The notes beneath the pieces were generated by a model, which was given only the letters and a program-made list of their open reading frames with translations, was not told where the DNA came from and did not search any database. Below are positions 22,413-33,780 of a DNA stretch of 64,000 nt, one piece after another. Origin of the DNA: Sorex araneus (lineage: Eukaryota; Chordata; Mammalia; Eulipotyphla; Soricidae). The position numbers were made by a program, and so were the translations under genes. The DNA lies in assembly GCF_027595985.1 (NCBI RefSeq), contig NC_073305.1:153524923-153588922 (forward strand). The letters are read 5' to 3'. Each line of letters opens with the position of its first letter. The first letter of the stretch is position 1.

Positions 22413-23764
22413 GGAAATGTAAATTCATAATAATTTAGTGTAATGGACACTCAGCCCTAATAAATAGTTAATGCAACAAATTCACAGGAGTCAGCAACAT
22501 TAAGGGAGGAGGAATAAGATAGAGTATTAACTCAGCACACAAAGTGTACATGAGCAAAAGTTAAAATCAACAGATGTCATTAAATGATTAAACAGGTGTA
22601 TTATTAGACATTCAGGATTAGTAGTGAAATATGATATTGTTAAGTAAAGCTTTGAAAAATAATGTTAAATGGCTCCATTTAAGACATAGCAACAGATGCA
22701 TCAATCTTTGGCCTCAGGGTCATAGTTTTATTTAAGTATATGTAGAGTACAGTGCTGTTTCATATATATAGTTACTACCTAAATTACCTACTTCAGCTAA
22801 AAACAATAACACAAAATTTTAAGTAAGTTTCTTGATGTGTAGCAGAAGCATAGCCTTAAATTTTTTTAACACAATGGAAAATAAAGCTTATTAACCCAAA
22901 GGAAATAAAGTGATGAAGAAAAGTAAAAATATTAATTTTTTCATGCTCAAGATGTGATTAATAATACTATTCAAATATATATTGAAATAATAAAAGTCCC
23001 CATATAGCTATACAGAAAAAATGAAATGCGGAGAAAAATGTGTGTGAAGTGGGTGTGAAATATCGAATTTTTGTATAATTTTTAAATATATCTAAATATA
23101 TACCATACTTCAATATGATTTCCCATAGTAATGATTCAAAGTCTAATACCCACGACCAAATATTATAGGAAACTCTCAAAAGTTTGATATTATTACATAT
23201 CAAATAAATTTTAAAATAAATGAATGGGACTATATATCAAATTAGGCAAAATATTTCGAAATAATGAAAGAACTCACTAATACAATGAAGACAACTTGTG
23301 GAATCAGAAACATATTTGAAACTGTTTATCTGATTTAAAGTCAGTGCACAAAACACAGAAATATCTCAACTTAATAGTATATTCAATAACAATAAACTGA
23401 CTTGTTTTAATACGTGGCAAAGGTGTTTGTCCATTTGGAACAACACAGGACTGGAGGAGCTCATACTGAGTATTGTAAGTCAAAAAGAGAAAGGAGAATT
23501 ATGGTTTGTGAAATGTAAATAAACAAAGCAAAAACACCCAAAATAATATAAAAGAAGCTTTAGTCTCAGAAAACCAAAAGAAGGTTATGCTTAGCATGGA
23601 GCCTGATGCTGATATAGGGTGTCAGTTGGTGGTGGTGAATGATGATTGGGCATATTTGAACATTGTATTGGTTTTACATGTGCAGCTTCTCACATGAGCA
23701 ACTGTATATATCATACTACCGCACTACCCTCTTCTTAATAAAATATTATTTTAAACATAGAAAT

Positions 23765-23950
23765 GCTGTTTTGGGGTGTTTTTTGCTTTTTTGGGTCACA
23801 CCTAGTGATCCTCAGGGGTTACTCCTGGCTCATGCACTCAGGAATTACTCCTGGTGGTGCTTGGGGGACCATATGCGATGCTGGGAATAGAAATCTGGTC
23901 GGCCCCATGCAAGGCGAACGCCCTACATGCTGTGCTATCACTACAGCCCC
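23765..23950 (-). repeat. tRNA-derived SINE in LEG1 intron 4
   Basis: Reverse copy from 'tgctttttt' to 'ctacagcccc'. It is in sense orientation relative to the gene. Confidence 0.85.
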
Positions 23951-24111
23951 TAAAAATGCTAGGTATTGATGGCATGTCATTGAAATTTCCAATGATTAAA
24001 TATATTATTCATTAGGAAGTAAGATACACATATTAGGAAAATAAAAAGGCATAAATAAGACCAAAAATTATTTGCCTTATAAATAAAAGTTTGGGGGGAA
24101 CCCATTCTTAC

Positions 24112-24212
24112 CTATCTTCAAATTTTGAGAAAGTTTCTTTTAGAGTTGAGGTGTGTGCATCCCATAAGTACTCCAAGAGGTTATCAAGGCTAGTAGAAGG
24201 TAACTGAATACG
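24112..24212 (-). CDS. LEG1: LEG1 coding exon 4
   Basis: A 101-base exon encoding residues 191-223 and two bases of codon 224. The acceptor is AATATAG and the donor is GTAAGAA. It contains LLEYLWDAHTSTL (202-214), the most recognisable part of this segment in the family, and ends KFEDR across the junction. The first ten residues (RIQLPSTSLD) look less conserved than the rest. It lies 1.4 kb from exon 3 and 3.3 kb from exon 5. The frame is intact. Confidence 0.88.
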
Positions 24213-24552
24213 CTATATTAAAAAAGGAAAATTTTTATTCATATTTGATTATAACAATTTCTCTATAATTTAATCTAGTTCACTTTTACATGTAGCAGTA
24301 TTTCACAGAAGAGAATTTTGTTTCTAAGAAATAATTTAAGTCTTCAATTACTAACTTCCTAGGATTATAATAATCATGTATTATTTTCATTAATATTGAA
24401 TGTAGATATAAAAATGAACTCCAAGTGTTTTTCTGGGAAAATGAGTTTATAATTTCTAGAATAATGTATTTTTGCTTATCATTTGTTTTTCCTCTACCAT
24501 ACTTGAAGTCAACATAAAAAAATTAAGATTAACTAGAAGGAATTAGAGTATT

Positions 24553-24806
24553 AATCATCACTGTTACTGTCACTGTCATCCCATTGTTCATCGATTTGCT
24601 CGAGTGGGAACCAGTAATGTCTCCATTGTGAGACTTGTTGTTACTGTTTTTGGCCTGTGGAATATGCCACAGGTAGCTTGCCAGGCTCTGCCATGTGGGC
24701 GAGATTCTCTCAGTAGCTTGCCGGGCTCTCCAAGAGGGGCAGAGGAATTGAACACTGGTCAGCTGCATGAAAGGTGAACACTCCAGCTATAAACTGGCTC
24801 CAGCCC
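24553..24806 (-). repeat. SINE, long-tailed type, in LEG1 intron 3
   Basis: 'tactgtcactgtcatcccat' with 'gtgggaaccagtaatgtctc', to 'actggctccagccca'. It lies 340 bases upstream of exon 4. Confidence 0.85.
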
Positions 24807-24837
24807 AGTTTAATTGTATTTAAAATAATAAACTATC

Positions 24838-25017
24838 AGGGCTAGAGTGATAGCCCAGAGGGTAGGGCATTTGCCTTGCACGCGGTCAACCTGGGGTCAA
24901 TTCTCAGCATCCCATATGGTCCCCTGAGGACCTCCTGGAGTAATTTCTGAGTGCAGAGGCAGGAGTAACCCCTGTCCATAGCCAGGTGTGAGAAATAAAT
25001 AAATAAATAAATAAAAA
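24838..25017 (+). repeat. tRNA-derived SINE in LEG1 intron 3
   Basis: 'cagggctagagtgatagccc' to an (AAAT)n tail at 24990-25017. Confidence 0.85.
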
Positions 25018-25299
25018 ATTGTTAATCTCTGCAACTAGTAAATCTATCTCTTAAGTGTTGATATAATCCAATGTCTATATATAAATCATTATATTTTATT
25101 TTATCATTGAATGGTTTTGGTTGCCACATTAATTGCAATCCACGGACTTGTGATCACATACTAATTCTCTTTAAATAAGTTCATTAACTCTTCTAAAACT
25201 AACTCCATAATCATATTTATCTCAAGTATTATTTGCTAACTTATTTGGTGATTTACCTCATCAGAATAACATTTTAGTTTAATAAATATTCTGTGGTTT

Positions 25300-25475
25300 T
25301 GCTGTTGTTGATTTGGGGGCATACCTGGAGATGCTCATGGTTTACTCCTGGCTCTACACTCAGGAATCACTCTTGGCACTTCTCCTGGGACCATATTGAT
25401 GCCTGGGTTGGAACTAACATGGGCCATGAGCAAGGAGAATGCCATTAGCTGCTGTACTCTCTCTCCTGCTCCACA
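25300..25475 (-). repeat. tRNA-derived SINE (diverged), LEG1 intron 3
   Basis: 'ttgggggcatacctggagat' through 'actctctctcctgctcc'. It lies 160 bases downstream of exon 3. Confidence 0.7.
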
Positions 25476-25637
25476 ATTACACTCTTAAATTAGAAAATGT
25501 TGGTAATTATTAGAAAATAATTAGAAAATGTCTGGTAATTAGTGCAAAAACCTAGATGAAAAGATGTTAAAAGAAATTATCTTATCAGTTCCTAAGAATG
25601 AATAAGAAAACATAAAAAAATAAGAAAGAAAATGAAC

Positions 25638-25822
25638 CTGGTAAAAGGCTTTCCATTTTTTCATTGTGGTAGGGTAAGATGACTGACAACTAGAAACACT
25701 ATAGCAAAACCTCGACCCATCCTTCGGTGGCAGCAAAAGTTCAACCTGGTCTGATGATATCCCCATGATGCCAGAATCCACCGCACCAAACACCGGCAAT
25801 ACACATAGAAAATAGTTCAAAT
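25638..25822 (-). CDS. LEG1: LEG1 coding exon 3
   Basis: A 185-base exon encoding residues 129-190, with acceptor CTTTACAG. The donor is CAG before GTTCAT, weaker than the GTAAG donors of the other exons. The central family motif DSGIMGISSDQV (144-155) is followed by LLPPKDGSRFCYSVSSC, with Cys168 and Cys174 as a likely short-loop disulphide pair, and then WKAFYQ at the end. The exon closes on a codon boundary. Reading past the donor stays open for a while, so the exact exon end relies on the family alignment and on phase with exon 4. Confidence 0.9.
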
Positions 25823-25964
25823 CTGTAAAGACAAAACCCTTGTGTTACCATAAGCACTAACAACTGTGAGAGAAGGTATGTTCAGTACTTTGTAAATAAC
25901 TAAGCAAAATCTAAAAAATCCAGAAATTTAGGAGAAAGTCATTGTGGAAAAAAAAAATCTCTCT

Positions 25965-26125
25965 GGGATCTTGACTGATAGTCCAGCCAGCAGTGACCAA
26001 CCAGGAACCAGGATTCCATCCACTGCACCCTATGTGGTTCCCAGAACCTACCAGAAGTGAACCCTGAATGCAGAGCCAAGAGAAAATCTTGAGTTCTGCT
26101 TGGTTTGCCCCCAAAACAACAAAAA
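25965..26125 (+). repeat. tRNA-derived SINE (old), LEG1 intron 2
   Basis: 'gatagtccagccagcagtga' head and 'gtgaaccctgaatgcagagc' tail are recognisable. The B box is lost. Confidence 0.55.
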
Positions 26126-26387
26126 CAACAAAATTCCTTCTACAGTGTATGCAAAACTTAAACCTATTTCTGTACATAACTCTGCAATCCTAAGTAAGCA
26201 TGAGTTTAAGTGCATTACTGAAACTTAAAACAAAAAGAATTGAAATGGATTTGGTAATTCATTAGTTTTAAAGCTCTAAATTGAAAAAGAAAGTGTCCAC
26301 TTGCGCTTAGAATAATACAGCACTTTTTAAATGAAGCTTTACCATGAAATGTTACTTTTTCCTACCATATTTTATTTTATTTTATTT

Positions 26388-26552
26388 TATTTTTGATTTT
26401 GGGGTCACACTTGGCGATGCACAGGGGTTACTCCTGGCTGTTCACTCAGGAATTACTCCTGGCTGTGCTCAGGGGATGATATGGGATGCTGGGAATTGAA
26501 CCCGGGTCAGCCGCATGCAAGGAAACCACTGTGCTAACACTCCAGCCCCCCT
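26388..26552 (-). repeat. tRNA-derived SINE, LEG1 intron 2
   Basis: 'tttggggtcacacttggcga' to 'aacactccagccccc', next to a (TTTTA)n run. It has a short deletion in the head region. Confidence 0.85.
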
Positions 26553-26704
26553 ACAATATTTTAATAGCATTGGCATATACTATTTACCTGGATTCAATGT
26601 GCAAACATGACTTTGAAAAATCCTTATCTTAAAGTGTCTCTAAAGCAAAAAAGTAAAAGATTGAGAATACACATTTGGATGATTTTTTAAAAGATTTAAA
26701 AAAA

Positions 26705-26893
26705 AACTGTCATTGTCACTGGTCACTGTCACTGTCATTCCATTACTCATCGATTTGCTCATGTGGACACCAGTAACGTCTCCATTGTGAGACTTGTTAC
26801 TGTTTTTGGCATATCTAATACTCCATGGGGAGCTTGCCAGGCTCTGCCATGTGGGCGAGATACTCTCAGTAGCTTGCCAGGCTCTCTGAGAAG
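26705..26893 (-). repeat. SINE, long-tailed type (3' part), LEG1 intron 2
   Basis: 'gtcactgtcactgtcattcc' to 'ccaggctctctgagaaggg'. The head is missing. Confidence 0.8.
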
Positions 26894-26949
26894 GGAAAAA
26901 AAACAGTTTACTTAAATATGTATGACTTAGCTAATGGATTTAGAAGCTA

Positions 26950-27165
26950 TTTTATCACTGTATCACTGTTCATTGATTTGCTCGAGCAGGCACCAGTAAC
27001 GTCTCCATTTGTCCCAGCTCTGAGATGTTAGCAGCCTCTCCTTACTGTCTTTCCTAATGATTGAAGGCTCTTTCAGGGTCAGTGGAAAGAGACCTGTTAT
27101 TGTTACTGTATTTGTCATATTGGATATGCCACAGAGCAGCTTGCCAGGCTCTTCCGTGTGGAAGC
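26950..27165 (-). repeat. SINE, long-tailed type with extra block, LEG1 intron 2
   Basis: The typical 'ggcaccagtaacgtctccat' is followed by about 85 extra bases (gcagcctctccttactgtct, ggctctttcagggtcagtgg) before the usual 'ttgttactgtatttgtcata'. Confidence 0.8.
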
Positions 27166-28069
27166 TATTTTATAGTTGACTAAAAGCAATATTGATTCCT
27201 ATTGGTGATACAGAATTTTTTTTTTTATCATAAGCATGCATTTGTGAGTGCAATATACAATTCTCTAAAATCCTAAATTAATTTGAAAATAAAGAAGCCT
27301 GAATTTTACAGAACTCGACACTGGTGGCCATAACTATTTGTGGTTTTTGAAAAGAACCAATACCTATTAGAAAACCAGCTACTAGTTCACATGTTTGTCA
27401 CTCCAGGAAAGCAAAATTTAATGTTATTATATTCTAATTATTGGTAAAAATTTCTAATTTTTTTATAAATTCACTTAATTCCTAAAGCACAAAATAAAAC
27501 TTAAAATAAGAAACTATTTTTAAATTATCTTGACATTACATATCTGAATGAAGACCAAGAACTAGTAATAACAGTAGTGATTACAGGACTTCATCGGGTC
27601 TTGTGGTAGCTTAATCTGTGACTTGTTTATAGGTTAAAACGTTAAATAGGTTAAAACGTTAAATAGATTTGATCTGAACAAAATGAGTAAAAGCATTATT
27701 TTCTTGCTGTCTCATTTCTCTTCTGTTTTTCTGGAGAGTCTCCCCTAGAGTGGAAACTCCCAGCTAACTGCAGGAGCTATCTTTCAAAGGTAGCTATCCT
27801 TTTTGTTATTCCTCTTTGGGGTGGAGGGAGTGGGGTTGAAGGGGGGGAGGGCAAGGAAATGAGAGGAGGGAGTAAGCCCTGGGGAATCTTTAGTGAAGTT
27901 GTGGTTGTTAAAGCCTAGAATGTGACATAAGAGCATAGGGTACTAGAGTTGGTTTCTTTGGGGCAAAGAAATAATAGTATTTACGTTTTAATCTCTGTGA
28001 CTAAATGTTAGGTTGAATGTTGTTTTGGGGGGAAGGTTATTGCCTGTTCAGTTATATAAATGAACTTAC

Positions 28070-28153
28070 CAGCCCACCAGCTGTCCTCTGAGATACATAA
28101 AGGATCAGATTCGTAACCACAATCTGTCGTTCTTGTGGGATCAGCTAATCTAC
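28070..28153 (-). CDS. LEG1: LEG1 coding exon 2
   Basis: An 84-base exon with acceptor TTCCTAG and donor GTAAGT. It completes codon 101 (Gly) and encodes residues 102-128 plus one base of codon 129. The conserved block runs RLADPT, then DCGYES, then PLCISEDSWW (118-127). The two cysteines (112 and 120) are probably disulphide-bonded in the secreted protein (inference). The exon is too short to stand out as an open frame and was found from splice signals and family similarity. The frame is intact. Confidence 0.9.
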
Positions 28154-29814
28154 CTAGGAAAGAAAGGATATACAGAAACTTTTATTATATTCATATTGAA
28201 ACTGCTTATAAATGTCAATTAGCTGCATTTTGTTTATAAAATTAGACAAATTTATCTATTATATGATTTCTCTATCACTTTGTAACCCTTCATTTTCTAT
28301 CTCTAAAAAAAATTGCTTGCTTTGTCTGACATCAACACAATTTTCTACTTTTGGGCCACCTGTCTTGTCCATTCCTTCATTTGCTATTCTCTCTTCCACT
28401 TCTGTTCCACTTTACCTTCAAATTTAGGGAGGCAACATATAAAGAATTAGTTTTAGTCCCATACTATCTTTCTTTATAACCCACAAGTGAAATGTGAGTA
28501 AAAGTATTATAAGTATTATGAGTATTACAAGCCACAGTGCCTAAAGTAAAGTTAAAAATAAAGAAGATTTTATCAGAATAAAAAAAAGGTGGACTTTTAG
28601 AGTTCAAACCAAATATTGGCTCTGTTATTTGCTACATGGATCTCTGCAAAATTTCCCTCATGCCATTAACTACGTTCAACGGGGTTGTATTTGAAGGGGG
28701 TAAACTATTAATTCCAGTTAGGAGTTTTTTTCCCCTTCCTAACTGAAAAAGTGATATTTTTTCTGTCATTCTCTTCTCTTAAATTATATGTGCATGTTAT
28801 GCAATGTTCTTGTTTCCTTTTCCTAACCATTTTTAATTTTCTGATTTTCTTTTATGATTCACTTCCACCTTTCAGCCAACTTCCTTAGCCTCCTGCCCCC
28901 TTTATTCCACTATAGTTATGTTTTGTCTTTTTGTTTTCCAGGGTGTTTTTGTAAAAAATAAAAGTCTTTTTTTTCCATTCCTTATTCTCTGCATTCCTAA
29001 TTATCCTTTTTTTTCCTTTTCCTAAGTCAATGACATATTTACCTCAATATATTTACCCTTGCTGTCATATCTCGATTTACCAGTCTGTTGCATATTTTAC
29101 ATTTTTTCACCCTGTTTGTGAACTCAGCTTCACTTTTATCTGTTTCCCTGAAAACTCACCACCTTAATTTTTTCCATTAGCTACTTATGCTCATTTTTTC
29201 CCCATCCATATCTTCAGTGTTTTTCTCTTTATCACATTTCTTCTGAATTTTCAGCTTTTCTTAACTTCATCATTGCCAAAGCAAAGATTGCTGAAGAATT
29301 CGTTAATGCTGTTAGCCCCATGAATATTAAAAATATAAATTCCTAATGGACTATTTCTCAGGGTGCTGATTTAAAGTCTATAAAAATTTCCTTTTCTATT
29401 CTATTAATTTAATTTAATTTGATTCTATTTATTTAATTTATTTTCATGGGTCTAGTGACTCCTTCTTCTGTCACTCCTCCTTTAGATTTCACTCATCCCT
29501 TCAAAGAATTAAATTGTCTGACACCTTCATATATTGGCTTAATGTTGGTAACAACTACGTTTCTAGCCTGAAGCATTCACATGAGGCTGTGTCTATTTGA
29601 TTCCTTCTAGTCTTCAACTAAACAAGCCTACAACATCACACTGATCTAGATCACCACATAAGCTTGAATATCTTCTTTTCTGTCCCTATAATAAAATTCG
29701 CATTTTTTCATGTATAGATTTTCTCAATAGCCTCTTTTTCATTGTATCAAATATGAAATATGAACACAGAACCTTTTTTTCTATTTAAAAGAATCTTTAA
29801 AATTTTCACCAGAG

Positions 29815-29990
29815 GGGCTGGAGCGATAGCACAGCAGGAAGGGTACAAGACAAAACTTATACAAGGCCAACCCGGTTCGATTCCCAGCATCCCATATGTT
29901 CCCCTGAGCACCGCCAGGAGTGGTTCCTGAGTACAGAATCAGGAATAACCCCTGAGCATCGCCAGGTGTGACACAAAAAGAAAAAAAAAT
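29815..29990 (+). repeat. tRNA-derived SINE, LEG1 intron 1
   Basis: GGGGCTGGAGCGATAGCACA head and intact B box (cggttcgattccc). The middle is scrambled between the boxes (tacaagacaaaacttataca). Confidence 0.88.
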
Positions 29991-30345
29991 TCACCAGATA
30001 ATTACTTTTACGTTCCTCACTCAGGTTTTTTTTTGTTTAAAGAATTTGAGCTTAACACAATAATGCCTATTCTGCATTCTAATTCATCTATATCAAAATA
30101 TTAAAAATGTCAATGAAAATACAATTTTATAAAATTGTATTTGTTTATGATCCTAGAAATTTTCTACTTCTTAAAACTTAAATCTCAAACTACTAAGTAA
30201 ATTAACTAATATCTCAGCACACCTTATTCCTGAATAAAAATAAATACTTTATCAGTTTCTTCTTTCAAAGATCCAGTACAAACCTTCTTTCTCTAAAATC
30301 CTCCATGTCTTCACTTTCATTCCTGTTTTCTTCTTTACATAGACA

Positions 30346-30374
30346 CACACACACTCACACAAACACACACACAT
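30346..30374. repeat. (CA)n microsatellite
   Basis: Interrupted acacac run in LEG1 intron 1. Confidence 0.8.
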
Positions 30375-30627
30375 CCTCCACTCAATCACATACACATATG
30401 TCGTGTGGTTCTAGGTTTGTTATTTTGGCTAATTTCACATAGTATTAAAACTGAATAGAATTTCTGTTAGTATACCTTAGAATATGCTGTTCTTAAAAAC
30501 GAAGTTGTTGATTTCAATGAACAGTCAAATCTGAGAACTACTAATTGAACTTATCCTTTTACTCTCTAAAAAGAAGTTGTTTCTATTTCTACTGTGAAAT
30601 TTATCCATATTTAAAGTCTTATTTTAG

Positions 30628-30822
30628 GAGCAGGAGCGATAGTATAGTGGGTAGGATGGTAGCCTTGCATGCGACCGACCCAGATTCAATTCCCGGCATC
30701 CCATATGGTCCCCCAAGCACCATCAGGAGTAATTTCTGAATGCAAAGTAAGGAGTAAGGCCTGAGCATAGCTGGGTATGACCCAAAATGTAAAAACAAAA
30801 CAAAACAAAAATAAATAAAATC
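30628..30822 (+). repeat. tRNA-derived SINE, LEG1 intron 1
   Basis: 'aggagcaggagcgatagtat' head, 'cccggcatcccatatggtcc' middle, (CAAAA)n-type tail. Confidence 0.87.
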
Positions 30823-32022
30823 TTATTTAGTTAATTACCTGATTATTCCACTTCATTCTATTCCCCACACCCCTTTTCACTTTTAACAGTTATATAACTG
30901 CTGATATTTATTATTCTTTGTTGAATTTCTCCTATATTTACTGTTCTAATGATGTTGTTAGGTCTTCCATGGCCGAGAAACTGACCCACTGTTTGTTTAT
31001 GACCATTAATACTCCCTTTACCACATAAGTTTAAACTGTATCCTACCATAATGTAATGTATATAATAAAATAAAATGAATGTGAATTTAATTAAAAAGGA
31101 AGATTCAGCCAGCCCATTCATGTTCCATTACCAACCTCTCTGAAGCAGATGTTTTTAAAATCATAAACTTTATGTTAGTGTTTCCCCAGAACCATGGCCA
31201 TTTTGACCCCCAGGAAAGTCAGATAAGTGAGAGTAGGTTTGGGTCTCCATGTGTTCCCAGACAAAAGTGGTTGACTTGTCAATTTCAGTAGCTCCTACAT
31301 AAGATCACTGCTCAGACTTGAGATAAATCAAACTAACTTGTTCACTCATTTTGTTTCCATCTAAAACAAAGAAAACTTTCCTATTGGCACTGTTCTCAAT
31401 ATGGACTAGGCAAGAAGCACACCTTCTCATGTGAATCTTTGGTTTGTCAGATAGGACAAGATTTTACATTTAATTTATGAAGCTCTGGCCTAAGTATACT
31501 TCAAATAAACATTAGTACATGCATTGCTTCTTAAAAAGAGACAAACAAAAAACATTATTCTCAGAGAACCCCCCAAAAAATAAATATTCTCAGAGAAATA
31601 TGCTTCTACACAAGATTCTGCCCTTTTGCACTTCCATTCCCAGTGGCTAAGTAATAATAACTTCAAAAAACTTTCTAATTGGAAGTCATCTCTGGCTTCA
31701 ATGGATATCTCCTTGATGGTTTTATTCAACCCAATGCGTAGAATGGAGTCGAATGCTTACAGAAGTTTAACAAATATCTGTGGAAAGATCAACAAATTAT
31801 ACATAAAATTTCTCATGAATGGCAACTATGTCTTATGTCCAATTATTGTTTCTAATAAAAAATACAACACATAAAAAATTATGGTGAAGGGCAAGAAAAA
31901 ATGTACAAGAAGGAAAAAAAGAATTTGTAAAATGAATGCATGATATATACTGAGTCCCACTTACCAACTATTGCATGGTTATATTAATAGATCATTAGAA
32001 CAAAAATGAGAGAGATACTTAC

Positions 32023-32323
32023 CTGAACTAAATTGCCAGCCATGCTGCAGAGGCAATCCCCATAAGATATTTTCTTCATTATCTTTTCCAAATCTTTGAA
32101 AATATTTGGCTGTCTTGTTTAATAGGATTTTATACATCCCCAATCTCTCGGGGTATACCCAAGGATTAATAACATATTTTCCATTTTGTGATGTATAGTC
32201 ACTGAATTCACCAGGACTCTCCTCCCATTTAGGAGGGTACAGAGCTGAGAGGTTGAGCATCTCTGCTAGAGAAACAGAGAAGCAACCAACTAGTACGCAG
32301 GACCACAGAGCGAAGAACGCCAT
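32023..32323 (-). CDS. LEG1: LEG1 (C6orf58 homologue) coding exon 1
   Basis: First coding exon of LEG1, a secreted DUF781-family protein. In the family, zebrafish Leg1 is a liver-enriched secreted factor and the monotreme milk homologue is antibacterial. The exon encodes residues 1-100 plus the first base of codon 101. Residues 1-21 form a signal peptide (MAFFALWSCVLVGCFSVSLA, then E). Family motifs follow: NPWVYPERLGMYK (53-65) and NILWGLPLQ (85-93). Sequons NLS (24-26) and NKT (69-71) suggest N-glycosylation. The start is the only Met upstream of the hydrophobic stretch and matches the usual family N-terminus. The exon ends GTTCAG before GTAAGT (donor at 32022-32021). It joins exon 2 in phase across a 3.87-kb intron. 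The assignment rests on family recognition and the match of every exon; orthology is very likely. Confidence 0.93.
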
Positions 32324-32354
32324 CGTGCCAGTACTGAGGACTGAGATTCGATCA

Positions 32355-32364
32355 GAGTATTTAT
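32355..32364 (-). promoter_or_regulatory. LEG1: TATA-like element upstream of LEG1
   Basis: Read on the minus strand, AATAAATACT lies about 32-41 bases before the LEG1 ATG. It is a plausible TATA-type element, but it would imply a very short 5' leader. No cap-site data are available. A more distant promoter with an upstream exon cannot be excluded. Confidence 0.35.
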
Positions 32365-32823
32365 TGGGAACCGAAGGAAGAACTCTGCTGTAGGTTTATT
32401 GTCTATCTACTGTTTTCTTTTTTCAGGAGATGAAAAGATGAAAATGAAAATGCCTTCCTTGCCAATGAAAATAGGGTAACCTTTCCAATACGACCTTCTA
32501 TTCACATAACAGGTGAAAAAAATGTTCCAGGAGAGTTTAATTTGGTTATTTATTTTAGACTTGTTAGTTTTGGGTTTGGGTTTGGGTTTTGGGTTTGTTT
32601 TGTTTTGATTCTACACCTGCCAGTTATCAGATTTATGTTCATTGTAGAACAATGTTTTCTCCCCCCACACCACACGACAGTAGGATAAAGATGAAAATGC
32701 CTTGCCAATGAAAACAGGATGGTTGTATTGTTAACTAACATTACTAATATTGATTTATATTCACATGCCAGTAGAAAAAATGTTCTTGAAGACTTCTTAA
32801 TGTTGAGTATTTTAGAATTGTTT
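32365..32823. other. LEG1 upstream flank
   Basis: It contains two related blocks about 245 bases apart ('gatgaaaatg' with 'ccttgccaatgaaaa', 32432-32471 and 32690-32716), suggesting a small local duplication, and a (GGGTTT)4-like run at 32571-32597. No exon recognised. Confidence 0.5.
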
Positions 32824-32995
32824 TGGTGTTGTTTGGGGGTCACAAGTGTTAGTGCTTAGGGCTTACTCCCATCTCTGTGCTCAGGGATCACTCCTCACAA
32901 ATGTGGAGAACCATAGTGCGTGTTAGGAATCAAATCTTGATTGGATGTGTGCAAGACAAGCACACACAATGCTAGCAATACTATCTCTGTGCCTC
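32824..32995 (-). repeat. tRNA-derived SINE (old)
   Basis: 'tttgggggtcacaagtgtta' to 'actatctctgtgcc'. Strongly diverged. Confidence 0.6.
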
Positions 32996-33319
32996 ATTTT
33001 AAACTTTTAGAAAACTGTTATTATATTCATTTTTTAATGTGACTAGAAAATTAAGGACATTCCTTACATACTCATCTAGAAATTTTAAGACAAGGCATTT
33101 ACTTGCCTTTGTAGAGGAGAGCTTACTTATTAAGTCCTCTATAATGATTAAGATCTCATTGAACTGAAGGTGGAAGCAAGAAGAAAAGACAGGAGGTAAC
33201 CTGGGTAGGGGGCAGAAGCCTCCAGCATATTAGTGCCGTAAAGGTGTGATCCAGGTATATATCTAAATCACAGAGCCAAAAAGCACTGTAAATATGAGAT
33301 CCATACTGCACCACCAAAC

Positions 33320-33455
33320 TTAAAAGTGTGTCTACCCTGGTGAAGGGATGGTTGTTTCACCATTGTATGACTGAGACTTAAGCCTGAGGGCATTGTGATT
33401 TTCACATGGTGATTCAATAAAATGAAATTTAAAAAAATAAAAATTTTTTTAAAAA
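33320..33455 (+). mobile_element. solo L1 3' tail
   Basis: 'accctggtgaagggatggtt' and 'cacatggtgattcaataaaa' with a poly(A) end. Confidence 0.75.
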
Positions 33456-33539
33456 AAGTGTGCCTACCAAGAAGGCAGGCTAGAGAGTATAAAAGAATCT
33501 GGGGACACTAGTGGAGGAAAGTCAAAACTGTAGTGTGAT

Positions 33540-33780
33540 TCATGTTGGAATATGTTACGTTTGAAACTCAACTAGGAATAACAACCAGGAGTTACTTCAA
33601 AATTTCATAGTCCTGTCAGCCCAGTAGGATCACAGCAAATCTGATTGGAAAGTTGCATAGAAGACCACCAAGCTCATTGAATCTAAATAGTAACACAGAA
33701 GCCTCAACAAGCACTACATGGCACAGTAGATGCTCAGACAATGATTTTAGTAACATCATTGTGACACATAACAGTTATCA
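33540..33780 (+). repeat. fragment shared with the L1 5' leader at 4.5-4.7 kb
   Basis: 'gttgcatagaagaccaccaa' and 'agtaacacagaagcctcaac' match 4605-4670. Short and diverged; the orientation is shared. Confidence 0.5.

Larger units (their letters stand above)
20771..32022 (-). other. LEG1 introns 1-4: contents
   Basis: Introns are 32022-28154, 28069-25823, 25637-24213 and 24111-20771. They hold A+T-rich sequence with the SINE copies listed separately, an L1 3' tail at 21188-21490, a CA microsatellite near 30346 and a TTTTA run near 26370. The long stretches 27170-28070, 28160-29810 and 30830-31980 show no recognisable gene or repeat beyond short simple runs. No other coding exon was recognised in them. 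Confidence 0.7.

Noticed and set aside
32571-32597. (GGGTTT)n-like run as interstitial telomere
   Set aside because: Vertebrate telomere repeats are TTAGGG; this short run lacks that unit and is simple sequence.
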